A stretch of DNA of 64,000 nt, from assembly GCA_902806565.1 (NCBI GenBank), contig CADCXA010000025.1, positions 1,922,001-1,986,000 on the forward strand, given 5' to 3'. A program made the position numbers and the translations under genes. Positions 36,879 through 47,498 of this stretch are shown here, piece by piece (position 1 is the stretch's first letter; every line of letters begins with the position of its first letter). This stretch comes from Hypoxylon rubiginosum (Eukaryota > Ascomycota > Sordariomycetes > Xylariales > Hypoxylaceae). A model generated the notes under the pieces. The model made no database searches. It saw only the letters and a list, made by a program, of their open reading frames with translations, and was not told the origin of the DNA.

Positions 36879-38665
36879 TTATTGCCCATCACCGGGCGAC
36901 TCGCCCAGCTTCTTAAGCATCTCCTCGACGCTGTAATTCGAATGGATGGTGAACTCCTTGCGGGCGCCGGTCACGATCCTCGTGAGGACCATGCGCAGCT
37001 CCGTCCGGTCGTCGCTCCACGACGACTCGTTCCACCGGTACCGCAGGCGGATGGGGATGAACCCGCACGGGTCCGCGTCCCTGTCCCGCTCCTCCATGGC
37101 GATCATGATCTGGAGCCCGACCAGGATCGCCCGGTTCTCGAACCAGGGGCCGGCGAGCCGCGTGCAGATCTTGAGCGCCCGCGCCCGCGTCGGGCGGTCG
37201 CGGCACTTGCAGATGAAGCAGCGCAGCGTCGGCAGTAGTTTATCCTCGAACATGGGCGGCAGGCTGCTGAACGGCGTCGGCTCGTCTAATACCGACTCGG
37301 CGAGCGCGACGGCCTCGCGGCAGTCCTCGACCCGCGCGTCCCACACGCGCTCGTGCTCGTCCGCGTCCTGGGAGTACGTCGTGTAGATGCTGAACATCTT
37401 GGCCTCGACCAGCATGATCTTCCAGGTCCGCCGCTGCCAGGGGTCGGTCTCGCCTTCGAGCTTCTTCGTTATGAACGCGCACCAGCCGTCCGCCTGCGTC
37501 GAGACGGACAGCTGCTCTTCTCGGTGCCTCACGGCGTCTATCGGGTGGCCGAACATATTGCCCTGGACCGTGCGGAAGCACCAGATCAAGGCGGACGTCG
37601 TGTACTGCTCGAACGCCTGTTCTATCTGGAGCGGAGTTGCTGTTGGAACAGGTATTGTATCCTTGGCCATCTGGCTCCCCTCGTACGCTTTGCTCTTCAG
37701 CAGCGAGGGGTAGAACGGCGACAGCAAGGAGCTGAACCCGGACAGGCGCGTGAGGAAGCAGTCGGCTTCCCGGACGCCGTCGTCGTCTAGCGCGGGCGAT
37801 ATCTGGCGCTGCGGTTCCGCGTCCCGCCCCAGGTTGACCTTCAATGCCGTTATGGCCGAGAGCATGATGCGGTCGATGGAGTCGGTGTCGCCTTGCATCG
37901 TCTCGAAGATGATGAAGAGGATGCTGACGATCATGATACTCCGCGACGGGATGGCCGACCCGTCGCGTGATATCTGGGCGCGGAATCTCGCGATCGACTT
38001 CATGTAGTATTTGATGGCGTCTCGGTGGTATTTGGTATTCGGACAGGAGACAGCAATCGTCGGTACGGTCCAGAGAGGCTTTGTTAGCTTCACGTTCACA
38101 TGTTGGTTGTCGTCCATCAAGGCGCGGCACAAGGCACCGATGCCGAGGACAGCATCGCGCACGCAGTTGTCTCGGAAGCTCTCTCGTAGTATCGTGCGGG
38201 ACCAGAGGCTTATGTAGCCGTTCTGACACAAGTTATCCACGATGATATTTCGAAACAGGTCAAAGTAGTAGACCTCGGGCTCTAGGAAGTCTTCGTATTT
38301 CACCCGCGGGGGCAACCGCGTGCTGAGCTCGCTTCTCAATCTGCTAAGCTGCTCAGATGCTGCCGGTAGAAGACTCCGCTGACCCCGGGACCCGTCTTGG
38401 TTCTCGGAAGAGTCGTGATACTGGCATGGCAGTCGACTCTTTTGGCAGCGAACGCATGCCGGCCGAGCTTCATCGCATTTTATTCTTCGCGACTTACACG
38501 TCACACACCCTATAACGTGTATTAGTGGAGGTGATCTTAGAAGGTGATCTTAGTAGTAGATGCGAATGTGTAAGAACAAACTATCTCCGAATAAAGGAGA
38601 CGGGACTTACCGGTGCGGACTTTAGGTCTACGAGCTCGCACGCGAGGTACAGACGGAGCTGTCAT
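36879..38665 (-). CDS. Zn2Cys6 (GAL4-type) transcription factor
   Basis: Fungal nuclear DNA-binding regulator; target genes unknown. Two exons, 38611-38665 and 36879-38509, give 561 residues. The 101-bp intron lies one residue before the first zinc-cluster Cys, and splicing yields a complete cluster at about residues 20-47: C-x2-C-x6-C-x6-C-x2-C-x6-C (GCVTCKSRRIKC, then ACVRCQKSRLPCQ). A basic Arg-rich leader precedes it. The rest has the helical appearance of the fungal TF middle-homology region (RDAIKYYMKSIARFR, ILFIIFETMQGD). The 3' half (36,900-37,600) is distinctly G+C-rich. No metabolic gene it might control is adjacent, so it is not clearly a cluster regulator. Confidence 0.9.
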
Positions 38666-40880
38666 ATTTTGAGAGTATAAGAAATCACTATTGTTTGCGT
38701 CCTACTGGTAGTGGTGACAACAGCAACCAGGGCGGGTATTAGCGAGCGCTACGTTTCACAATGGGGAAGTGCCGTGACTATTAATATTCTAATTGCAACG
38801 CATTATAGAAAGATAATGAAACCTCTTTTGAGCCAATCTGCCTCGTAGGAGCAGTAGACATGACGCGAATCAAGGTACGTGCCGCATAGTCGGATCCTCT
38901 AAGTCGGCTCGCCAAGGGTAATAGCGTTCGCACGCTAGGAAGGGCGTGGCATGGCATGGGATGATTGCTTGTTCGTATCTGGATAGGAGGAAGCGTAGGG
39001 TAGGTAGTCGATTAATAAGACCGTCACCAATGAGCGAGCGACCGCCGCGATACTACATTACATAGTACTACTACTACATTACTAGCAGCAAAGAGACAGT
39101 GCAAGTCAGAAGGAGGAGAGAGAGGGCTGTGCCCTGCGTCTGAGAAGCAGAAGTCCCGGACCTAACCCCTGCGAGCGCACGAGGTGCAGATTACAACCCC
39201 TGGCAAAGCCATCCAGCAGTGTAGCATTGTTTAGGGCTGAACCTCGTGGGTGCAGGCCGAAACTTACCCAACTCCAATAGCATTAATAATATTTTGTGCC
39301 GTGCATGATATCTCATCTCTATTGTTTAGCTTACCAGGTGGGAATTCTCAGGGGGGTGGTGAGATTATTCACCGCCGCCCCCAAAACGTGGTTTTCACGA
39401 AGGATCAAGTACGGATCGTCGATCTGGGAAGTGATTAACCCGGCCACCAGGTCGGCAGTGAAAAAGCGGGATAGCTTGCCAAGTAGCCTGTAGCCTATAG
39501 CCATCTGTCATATCCCGCGAATCGCTCGACTATAACATTTTGGTTCTGCGGGGCTCCGTATTTCGTCGAAGGAAGACGCCTTTAAATCGACCTACGCGTT
39601 ATAATACGATCTTCTAACTTTAGAAGCCCATACAGTTCAGTTGCCAACTTGGGGCTGAGGTAAGTTAACCTATACCTATAGGGGCTCCCCTTACTTCTCA
39701 CGAACAGTCTAACTAGCACTGCTTTGGTGGCTCCCTATAGGTAGTGTCGAGATAGCGGGGCGGAGTGCAAGGGGTTTCGGCGCTACCGTAATGAGACGAT
39801 ACCACCTATGCGGATATGAAGATTGCTCGGCATTCATATGGCGGCAATGGGGTTACTAAAAAGACCCATTCTACTAAAGCTGCTCCTGGCGCTTGGAGTT
39901 GAGATAGTGGCAGAGTGGATAATGAATAAGGCATTCTTCAAAAAAAGGGCAATACTCAGCTGCCCCTTTTACATCACCACCCACCAAGCTCTTAGATTCT
40001 TGGCATGATGACGGGTGGATGGGTAAGCGGTTCCAAAATCCCTATCGACATTAATTAGGTAAGTATGGTCTTCTTGATATAGGCAAACTCGTTCGAGATA
40101 AAACCCAGGCCTGTAGATCTAAGTCGTACATACTGAAGATCCGTAATGCGCCATAGCGAACCTGATCCTTACAACGCGAAGTCATCCCCATTGGCATGAT
40201 ACGACTAGGAGAAACGATATACCTTACATCTGTTCCCTGTTCCACGTGTAGTTATATTGCTATGCATGTCATTAGCCTGGGTTCAGCGATGAGAATCACG
40301 TACGTTTTTGGGGTCGAGATTTGCATGTGACACTCAGCGTTTTAGATATGATCTATTATACCTACCTCCCAATAAGTTCGTATTAAGGAAGAGCTCGATA
40401 AATATATCCGCTCAAGTTAATTCTAAGATCTGCCGTGGCTAAATAGCGTCTTGCGTATGTGAATACCTACCAGGCAGCTGGTTGCGTATCGAAAGCTGAA
40501 AGCAGGTAGTTTCATCTTACTATCATTAGAGGTAAGTGAACTTACGAATGACTAAGAATGTCTATCAAAGAGTATAGGTTAGGTAGTTATACCTACATTC
40601 CTCATCAGGTGTAAACAGCATAGTCCCCTAGGTCAGGACTTACTCACCCAAGGTGAGTTTAACATACATATATCCAACTTGCTCACCTAATACACCTGAT
40701 GTTCTCCATGCAGAATACGACAATATGCCTTTCTAAGAAGTTATTATGATGATTCATTAAGACTTTACTTCGTATTTTGTCCGGGGTCTGGCCCTTTGAG
40801 GCTTGGGTCTATAAATGGCGGGTTAGGCATGTTAGCCCGGATGGAGGCTGAGACAAGAGCACAGAAGGCGAGCCCCTCAG

Positions 40881-41040
40881 CCGTGTCACGACGCACACTA
40901 AACGGCCCAGAAACGACGACGTGGTTGCGCAAGGAGAACAGAAAAAGGTAGAGGCTCTTTGTCCTCCGGATCCAACCCCCCTTATCCGGTGTAACACTGC
41001 TAACGCACCGTCTGAGGGATTAGGAGCCGAAAATGTAGAA
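40881..41040 (+). repeat. Diverged duplicated segment, copy A
   Basis: Shares interspersed identity with copy B downstream: GTTGCGCAAG against GTTACGCAAG, CTTATCCGG...AACACTGC..AAC in both, and GGAGCCGAAAATGT against GAAGCCGAAA...AATGT. One plus-strand frame is open through the segment, with DVVAQG and LIRCNTAN. Confidence 0.5.
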
Positions 41041-41105
41041 CCTTAACTAGTAGTTAGGTTGAGAACACCTCGCAGCACAGCGTCATCCTCGTATCGGTTG
41101 GTTTG

Positions 41106-41247
41106 CTGTCACAGTACAGAACCGAGAGGCGCGGAAACAATGACGTTGTTACGCAAGAAGCTACCAACCTGACCTGCCTTATCCGGGCGAACACTGCAAA
41201 CTCCCGTCTAAGTGGTCGGAAGCCGAAAGCCGAAATGTCAGAGCACC
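41106..41247 (+). repeat. Diverged duplicated segment, copy B
   Basis: Second copy; the corresponding frame reads DVVTQE and LIRANTAN. It differs from copy A by several G-to-A or C-to-T changes plus small indels. Confidence 0.5.
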
Positions 41248-42026
41248 GACATTTGAATCGTGAGATGGTCTGTCTTTCGCATTGTCCTCACTGCCCCGGC
41301 TATAGCTGTCGATATCCCATATCTATATCCGACGGTTGATTAGTCATCGTCTCTAGAAATTGTTTATCAAAGATACTGAGAGCAACAGATCTCTCGATTA
41401 CCTACCCAGAGACAAGGAACGGGAGAAGAGCCCGGAAATTGCAGCTAATATAAGTACGGACTGGTGCGTATGTGTTGAAGCAGTTGTCCTATGCTCGGAC
41501 CCAAGTTGACGATAGGATCAGAAGTCATTATCGGATTCAAGCGAGCTGACAACGGCACGTTGCGGCTCTCGTTTTCAAGGGGGTTATGTATTACGCAATT
41601 ACCCCGCTCTACTCACGAGAAAAAAAGCAATGGAATGCGGCGAAAAGGCCATACATTTATGTACGCCACGGGAATAGTTGACCGCCTTTACTGTGATCGT
41701 GTTGAATATCACCTATCAGCTCCCTATCTCCTCTCCAATAACATGTCGACATCACAGCCAGTCAGCAATGTGGTGCTACGCCGCGCAACCTTCCTAACTA
41801 GGCCATTGTTTGCGCTGACCTTTGCCGCATTCAGCGAGCTTTTTTTTATTAGCCTTGGGCACGGAATGCTTATTCCAATGACATCCTTGTCTTGGCGAGA
41901 TGATGCTGCATCTTACTGCGTCGCCCTGCGAGGAGCTAGCTCTCTGTTGTTCGCCTTATAACGGACAGCTCCCAACCTCGGCCTTCTCCTCCACGACATT
42001 GTCACTGCTCTGTCTCATCTCAAGCC

Positions 42027-44100
42027 ATGAAGTTGTCTTGGATGTCCATTGGCCTTGTGGCTAGCCTTTCCCACGTCATTGAAGCACAGCAGACAAGACG
42101 GGATGTACCTCGAGACCAGCTTCAATACGATGTCAATTATTTCGATCAGAAGATCAATCATTTTCCCGACTCGGAGATATATACCAAGTCCAATCTGAGC
42201 CATGGCACGTTCAGCCAACGATACTACTTTGACGATACGTATTATAAGCCAGGTCAGTCGTCAGACTTCCATGAGTCACATACAAATATGCTAACTTCTC
42301 TACAGGTGGACCAGTGTATCTCTACATTTCAGGAGAGACCAGCGGTCCGAGCAGATTCTCCAACCTGCAGACCGGGATCATTCAGATCCTGATGGAAGCT
42401 ACAAACGGTCTAGGTAAGACACCAAGGATGAATGGTGGATGAGTAGGAAAAAGACAGAAAGAGAAGTGGAGAATGACAGGACTAGGGCTAATGAGTTTTG
42501 AAGGTGTCATCCTTGAGAATCGCTACTATGGGCAATCTTACCCCTTCAGCACCAGCACCACGGACGAGTTGCTGTTTCTCACCACGAACCAGACGATAGC
42601 TGACAATGCCTACTTTGCTCAAAACGCCGTGTTTCCGGGAATTGACTGCGATCTTACAGCCCCCGGCACTCCCTGGATACTGTACGGTGGTAGTCTAGCG
42701 GGGGCTCAGACAGCTTTATCGATCAAGGTATACGGAGATGTCCTATATGCCGGAATCGCTTCCTCGGCTCCAATCAACGTAGCTGTAGGCTATCCCGAGT
42801 GGTACAACACCATTCAGAAATACGCTCCCCAGGACTGCATCACGAGAATCAATGGCATCGTCGATAACTTTGATCTTCTTATTGCCAAGAACCTGACTTC
42901 GGCAGTGAAGGAATTCAAAGCTCTCTTTGGCCTTGGAGTCCTAACAGACGACAGGGACTTCGCAGCTGCCATTGCGGTAAGTTCTGCTTTCAACTTCTCT
43001 CATTACTTTACTAACGTGATTCCCAGGATCCTATTGGAAACCCGGGGTTCTACCACTCCAGCACGTGGCAAGAGCTGAATTGGAACTCTACCTACGGGTC
43101 AAGAGACTTTTTCTACTTTTGTGGAAACGTCTCTGATATTGACGCTCCGGAAGAGATCACTCAAGTCGACTACTTGTTCGCGAACTATACCAACGGCGTA
43201 CCTTGGGTGTAAGATTACCTCCACCCCAATCCCCCCCTCGAGCTCTACGTTAAGTCGAGTTTAAGAGCTTATGGCCTATAATGGAAATAGAGAGCTCAAG
43301 TCCTATCTCTTACCCCCTATCTTTTTAGCTCGCGTTGTTGACTAATACTGCTGTTTATTTATAGTGGCCTCGGCAGTTATGCTAACTACGTCAAGAGTTA
43401 TGTCCTGGAACTCTGTCCTTCTGGGGACTATAATAGCAATGATTGTTGGGTGAGGCTCGTTATTTCCAGTCTAGCTCTTGCCATCTTCTTGGCTGTCCGT
43501 TACTAATATGTTTAACGGTAGGGAACTCAGAATGCGTCGGCCTGGGCTAGTATTGAAAACACCTCCACACGCTCATATCTTTACACGAGCTGTATAGAGC
43601 AGGTGAGGGTCCCCTTGGAGCATTTTAATACTTGAACATGGGACTAACTTGGAACACTCAAGGGCGCGTACATCGAGGGACCGAAAGAAGGACCGGCTCT
43701 GCTGTCCCGAGTTGTGGATACCAGCTATGAGCAGCAGTGGTGCACGTGGGCGTTCCCGGCCGGCGTGAGCAACTCGATCCCGCCGACGCCGGACATCGAC
43801 GCGTACAACAATTTCGGGTCGTTCAACTTCAGCGCGGACCGGCTGGCGTTCATCGACGGGGACCAGGACGTGTGGAACGACCTGTGCTACCACTCCAACT
43901 TCGCGCCGCCGCGGACCGCGTCGACCGACCTGCACCCGGAGTACCTCATCACGGGCGCCGGGCACCACTGGGACTCGTACGGCATCCTCGACGTCGAGGC
44001 CGAGCCCCAGTTCATCCGGGAGGCGCACAGGTGGCAGATCAAGACCGTCAATAGGTGGCTGAGGAAGTTCGACGGCTGGAAGAAGTCTAAGAAATCGTAG
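42027..44100 (+). CDS. Secreted S28-family serine peptidase (prolyl carboxypeptidase-like)
   Basis: Extracellular or vacuolar exopeptidase of the PRCP/DPP2 type, cleaving near proline. Seven exons: 42027-42252, 42306-42413, 42504-42976, 43027-43208, 43365-43449, 43522-43602 and 43663-44100, giving 530 residues with all junctions in frame. The first 20 residues (MKLSWMSIGLVASLSHVIEA) are a signal peptide. S28 landmarks: FDQKINHF, GPVYLYISGET, ENRYYGQSYP, the nucleophile elbow GGSLAG (Ser at about 175), Asp in DGDQDVW (about 454) and His in GAGHHWD (about 486-487), completing the triad. Several N-glycosylation sequons are present (for example NLS, NQT, NLT, NST, NYT). The last exon is about 70% G+C in places, against about 50% in exon 3. 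Confidence 0.92.
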
Positions 44101-44717
44101 GCGCATTATGCCCTACGTGGGTCCTGAGTCGCGATCGACGGACGCCACGTTAGGTAGAAACTCGTAGACTTCAGCTCTAGAGGCAAGAGTTGACAGGCAA
44201 TGGCTACGATACCTTGCCGATATGGTCAGACAATAATAAGCATACTTGAGCCTATATCCTTGGTGCTTCACTCTCGACTTTGATATATTGTGCACCTGAA
44301 AGTTGATCTCATATTCGATGACTTACTAAAGACAAACATGACGCCGCATAGCAGGACCACGATGTAAAGGGGATTATCATAAGAGCCTTAAAGTTTAATA
44401 GCTAAACTAGAAATAAAAAAGCCCGCTTGACTTTGAACTTGGTTTTCTAGCAAGTATATGGTGTCTACCGGCAATTTACTGGTTCTAACTACCATCTACT
44501 TTTACTTCCTAGGCATAAATGAGTCCATCGCAGGTTTGCATTTATTAACAAGAAGAATTTCATAGATATAAAGTAAACATACGGGACTTGATAATTATGT
44601 ATAGCTGGTGGCCGCGCGATTGGACGCTGAAGGCGGTTATCCGCTGGATGTATTATAATGCATAATTCCATGCGCTAAATCAACAAAGAACTCCAATAAG
44701 GAATTCGGTGATTACAA
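44101..44717. other. Intergenic region before tRNA-Arg
   Basis: S28 3' end followed by A+T-rich DNA; nothing recognised. Confidence 0.5.
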
Positions 44718-44802
44718 GGGCGCATGGCCTAATGGTAAGGCGTTAGATTTCGGTTATCTAGACTATCTCTAAAGATTGCAGGTTCGATCCCTGCTGTGCT
44801 CG
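44718..44802 (+). tRNA. tRNA-Arg (UCG anticodon) with 13-nt intron
   Basis: Cloverleaf folded by hand. The acceptor stem GGGCGCA pairs with TGTGCTC (two G-U pairs), with discriminator G at 44802. The D-arm is GCC...GGC. The anticodon stem TTAGA (44743-44747) pairs with TCTAA (44768-44772), anticodon TCG is at 44750-44752, and the T-arm is GCAGG-TTCGATC-CCTGC. A 13-nt intron (44754-44766) sits one base 3' of the anticodon, the canonical position for nuclear tRNA introns. Reads CGA codons. Confidence 0.93.
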
Positions 44803-44803
44803 A

Positions 44804-44809
44804 TTTTTT
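44804..44809 (+). terminator. RNA polymerase III T6 terminator
   Basis: Six T residues begin two bases after the tRNA 3' end, as expected for Pol III termination. Confidence 0.85.
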
Positions 44810-45380
44810 AGAATTCCAGATAACATTGTCATATCGAATTATTTCATTTTGCTTTTCGTTTGTCCATTCGTTTCCTTTTTAATTCGACACTGAGTTCTTT
44901 ATAATGTGCTTATACTATTTACCTACGTAAATGCCTCCCTAAATGATTAAACAAATACCCAAATGTCACTACAACTTGTCAATCTCGAGCTCTTCTTTGT
45001 TACTTTCTCTCCCAATTTGGATCCTAGGTCAGGGCCCCACGTGTTTGTATTGTCTGTCATGACCGAGATCGGTCCACTAAAAGCCTATCGGTGATCGTCA
45101 CCTTTTGGTTAACAAAGACATTCCAACTGCTGCAGCATTCACCGCCGAAAAGCGACCCACAATCGCGGGGGACAAAGAACTTGCAATCTATTTTGAGTCA
45201 AGTCTGAGAGCAATCACATCGTTGGTGTATTGCTGCTTGGATTTCTGCCAGACATTCTACAGTTTAGGCTGGTAGGACCAGCTGTCCATTCATTCAATTG
45301 TCGCAGTCGGTGGTGTAGCCAAGTGAAGAACCAAGAGCCTCAAGAGATTCAAGATACCTAAAGAAACTCTACCATTCGTC
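44810..45380. other. Upstream region of sideroflexin gene
   Basis: About 0.6 kb, A+T-rich near the tRNA, then mixed composition with the probable sideroflexin promoter/leader. No further gene seen. Confidence 0.5.
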
Positions 45381-46629
45381 ATGTCTGCTTCTTTGCCTGG
45401 CAATCGGGAGCTTCCCGAGTCGCAGTACGACTTGAGCACATACTGGGGCCGAGTGAGGCAAACAGCTGGAATCACAGATCCGAGGTAATAAAACTATGCT
45501 ATCATCCATCCCTTTCGGTCGTTGTCTAGCTCCTCTAACGTGAGTAAACCGGCGGTAGAACCCTCTTCGTAGGAAAGAATGGCCTTGAAGAAGCTAAAAG
45601 GCTGTTGGTCAAGTATAAGCAAGGCGAAATCAAGGACATGACACCGGAGCTATGGCAGGCCAAGAAGGTTGTCGACTCTACGTTGCATCCCGGTACGATA
45701 GCATGAGAAAGCTCTACTTACGCCCTGGGTTCGACCTGTGGAGCTAATTGGGTTTGCTAGATACGGGAGAGGCCGTTTTCTTGCCCTTTCGCATGTCCTG
45801 CTTCGCGCTGTCGAACCTGGTCGTTACGGCTGGCATGCTTACACCAGGTCTAAAGGTATATACATATCCCCTCGATTTATAGCATCGTCAGTGCCAGTTT
45901 TGAAGAACAGCTTACTCAACTCACCGGCGACAACAACAGACAACAGGCACCGTCCTCTGGCAAGTCACGAACCAATCCCTCAACGTCGCCATCAACTACT
46001 CGAACGCGAACAAGTCGCTGCCGCTCTCGTACTCCAAGATCGCCCAGTCCTACGTCCTCGCTGTCGGCGCGTCCTGCTCCGTGGCCGTCGGCCTCAACTC
46101 CCTCGTCCCCCACCTCAAGCGGTTCTCGCCGTCGACGCGGCTGGTCCTCAGCCGCCTCGTGCCCTTCGCGGCCGTCGCGTCCGCCGGCGCGCTCAACGTG
46201 TTCCTGATGCGGGGCGAGGAGATGCGGACGGGCATCGACGTCTTTCCCGTGCTGTCGGACGCGGACAAGGAGCGGCTGGAGAGGGAGGGGAAGGCGGAGG
46301 GCGACGTGGCGAGCCTGGGGAAGAGCCGGAAGGCGGCGACGCTGGCGGTCAGCGAGACGGCGGCGAGCCGCGTCTTCAACAGCAGCCCCATCATGGTGGT
46401 GCCGCCGCTGGTCCTCGTCCGCCTGCAGCGCACCGAGTGGCTCCGCAAGAACCCCCGCTACACGCTGCCCATCAACCTGGGGCTGATCCTGGGCATGAGC
46501 TACCTCGCCCTACCGTTCGCGCTGGCGGCCTTCCCGCAGCGCCAGAAGATCAGCGCGGAGAGCCTGGAGGAGGAGTTTCACGGGCGCGGCGGGGACGGGG
46601 GCATGGTCGCGTTCAATCGTGGTATTTAG
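45381..46629 (+). CDS. fsf1: Sideroflexin-type mitochondrial carrier (Fsf1-like)
   Basis: Mitochondrial inner-membrane protein; animal sideroflexins carry serine for one-carbon metabolism, and the fungal substrate is not settled. Four exons: 45381-45484, 45559-45692, 45761-45855 and 45940-46629 (340 residues). For the last intron I used the acceptor at 45939, not the nearby AG at 45946, because it restores the family sequence GLKTTGTVLWQVTNQSLNVAINYSNANKS. Other landmarks: QYDLSTYWGRVRQTAGITDP, VDSTLHPDTGE, PFRMSCFALSNLVVTAGMLTPGL, and several hydrophobic segments (KIAQSYVLAVGASCSVAVGLN, LVPFAAVASAGALNVFLM, TLPINLGLILGMSYLALPFALA). Exon 4 is very G+C-rich and carries long spurious open frames in other frames. 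Confidence 0.92.
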
Positions 46630-46960
46630 ACACAGGCGTCGTTGGGAGCCCTGGGAGCTGGGAAAACGCTAGGCGCTCTGGGACGGAATTTAGGAGAAAC
46701 ATGATGATAACTATCGGTTCGTCTTGTCGGTTTAGTTCCCAGGCGTGACGTGTTTTATAAATGAACACACGGACTAAAATGTTGGCTTGGTTTGGCCGCG
46801 GTTGCATATGTGTTAGTTAAACTAATGCTACAGTACCGCGTGTCGCATATCGAGCTAGGCAGAGCCTTATTCACGACGGGTTTCATGATTGCGAGGAGGC
46901 GAAAAAATATGCCACAGAATAAAATGAATATTAAGATCTACTATAACTTATAGCAATTCC

Positions 46961-46975
46961 TTTTTTTTTTTTTTT
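46961..46975 (+). repeat. T15 homopolymer
   Basis: Fifteen T residues about 330 bp downstream of the sideroflexin stop codon. Confidence 0.85.
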
Positions 46976-47470
46976 GAACGATTGCAAGGGACAACAAGTT
47001 TTCCAAGTCTCAGCTTTGGGCGCTAAAACATCAGTGATGCTGCCTCACGCGTGTCTGAGCTACAGACGTAGCCGTGACGATCCGGGCAAGGCTTTTTGGT
47101 TCGGGGCCCGGGTTTAGAAGGTTAAATATGCGTTCCAGTCGGATGGAGAGGGGGGGTTTGGGGGGTTTGTTTGGAGGGGTAAAAGTTCTCTTACGTGTAC
47201 CTCATGTTGGTGCTGGCTGTCAGATTACGAAGATCTCGGTACCTACATGGTAACGAATTCCGTCAGACTGCGCATATGTATGTGCGTGTAGGTCCTACGT
47301 ATGATCCTTCAAAGATTTCCGTCCGGTCGATGATTTATGCGGGGACATGTGTAAGACCTACCTAAGCGTACATCAAGATCTACATGAGTGATGTGACGCA
47401 TGCAGATAAACGGGCACCCTTGAGGCGAGAGAAGCGCTGTTAGGTGTCGTTGGACTGTCAGACTATAGAG

Positions 47471-47498
47471 TGTGAATGTGAATGTGAATGTGAATGTG
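47471..47498 (+). repeat. (TGTGAA)n microsatellite
   Basis: About four and a half hexamer units without interruption. Confidence 0.9.

Larger units (their letters stand above)
38666..42026. other. 3.4 kb intergenic region
   Basis: Upstream region of both the Zn2Cys6 gene and the S28 peptidase gene. It holds two diverged copies of a roughly 150-bp segment (40881-41040 and 41106-41247), described separately. Open frames at 41491-41961 and 39823-40008 lack family signal. The last 100 bp before 42027 are C/T-rich and likely the S28 leader. Confidence 0.5.

Noticed and set aside
41491..41961. Plus-strand 156-codon frame before the S28 gene
   Set aside because: No family resemblance and mixed composition; it sits in the likely promoter/leader.
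45738..46748. Plus-strand open frame of about 336 codons overlapping sideroflexin
   Set aside because: Reads through sideroflexin introns in another frame and is Arg/Pro/Gly-rich; sideroflexin explains the region with correct splicing.
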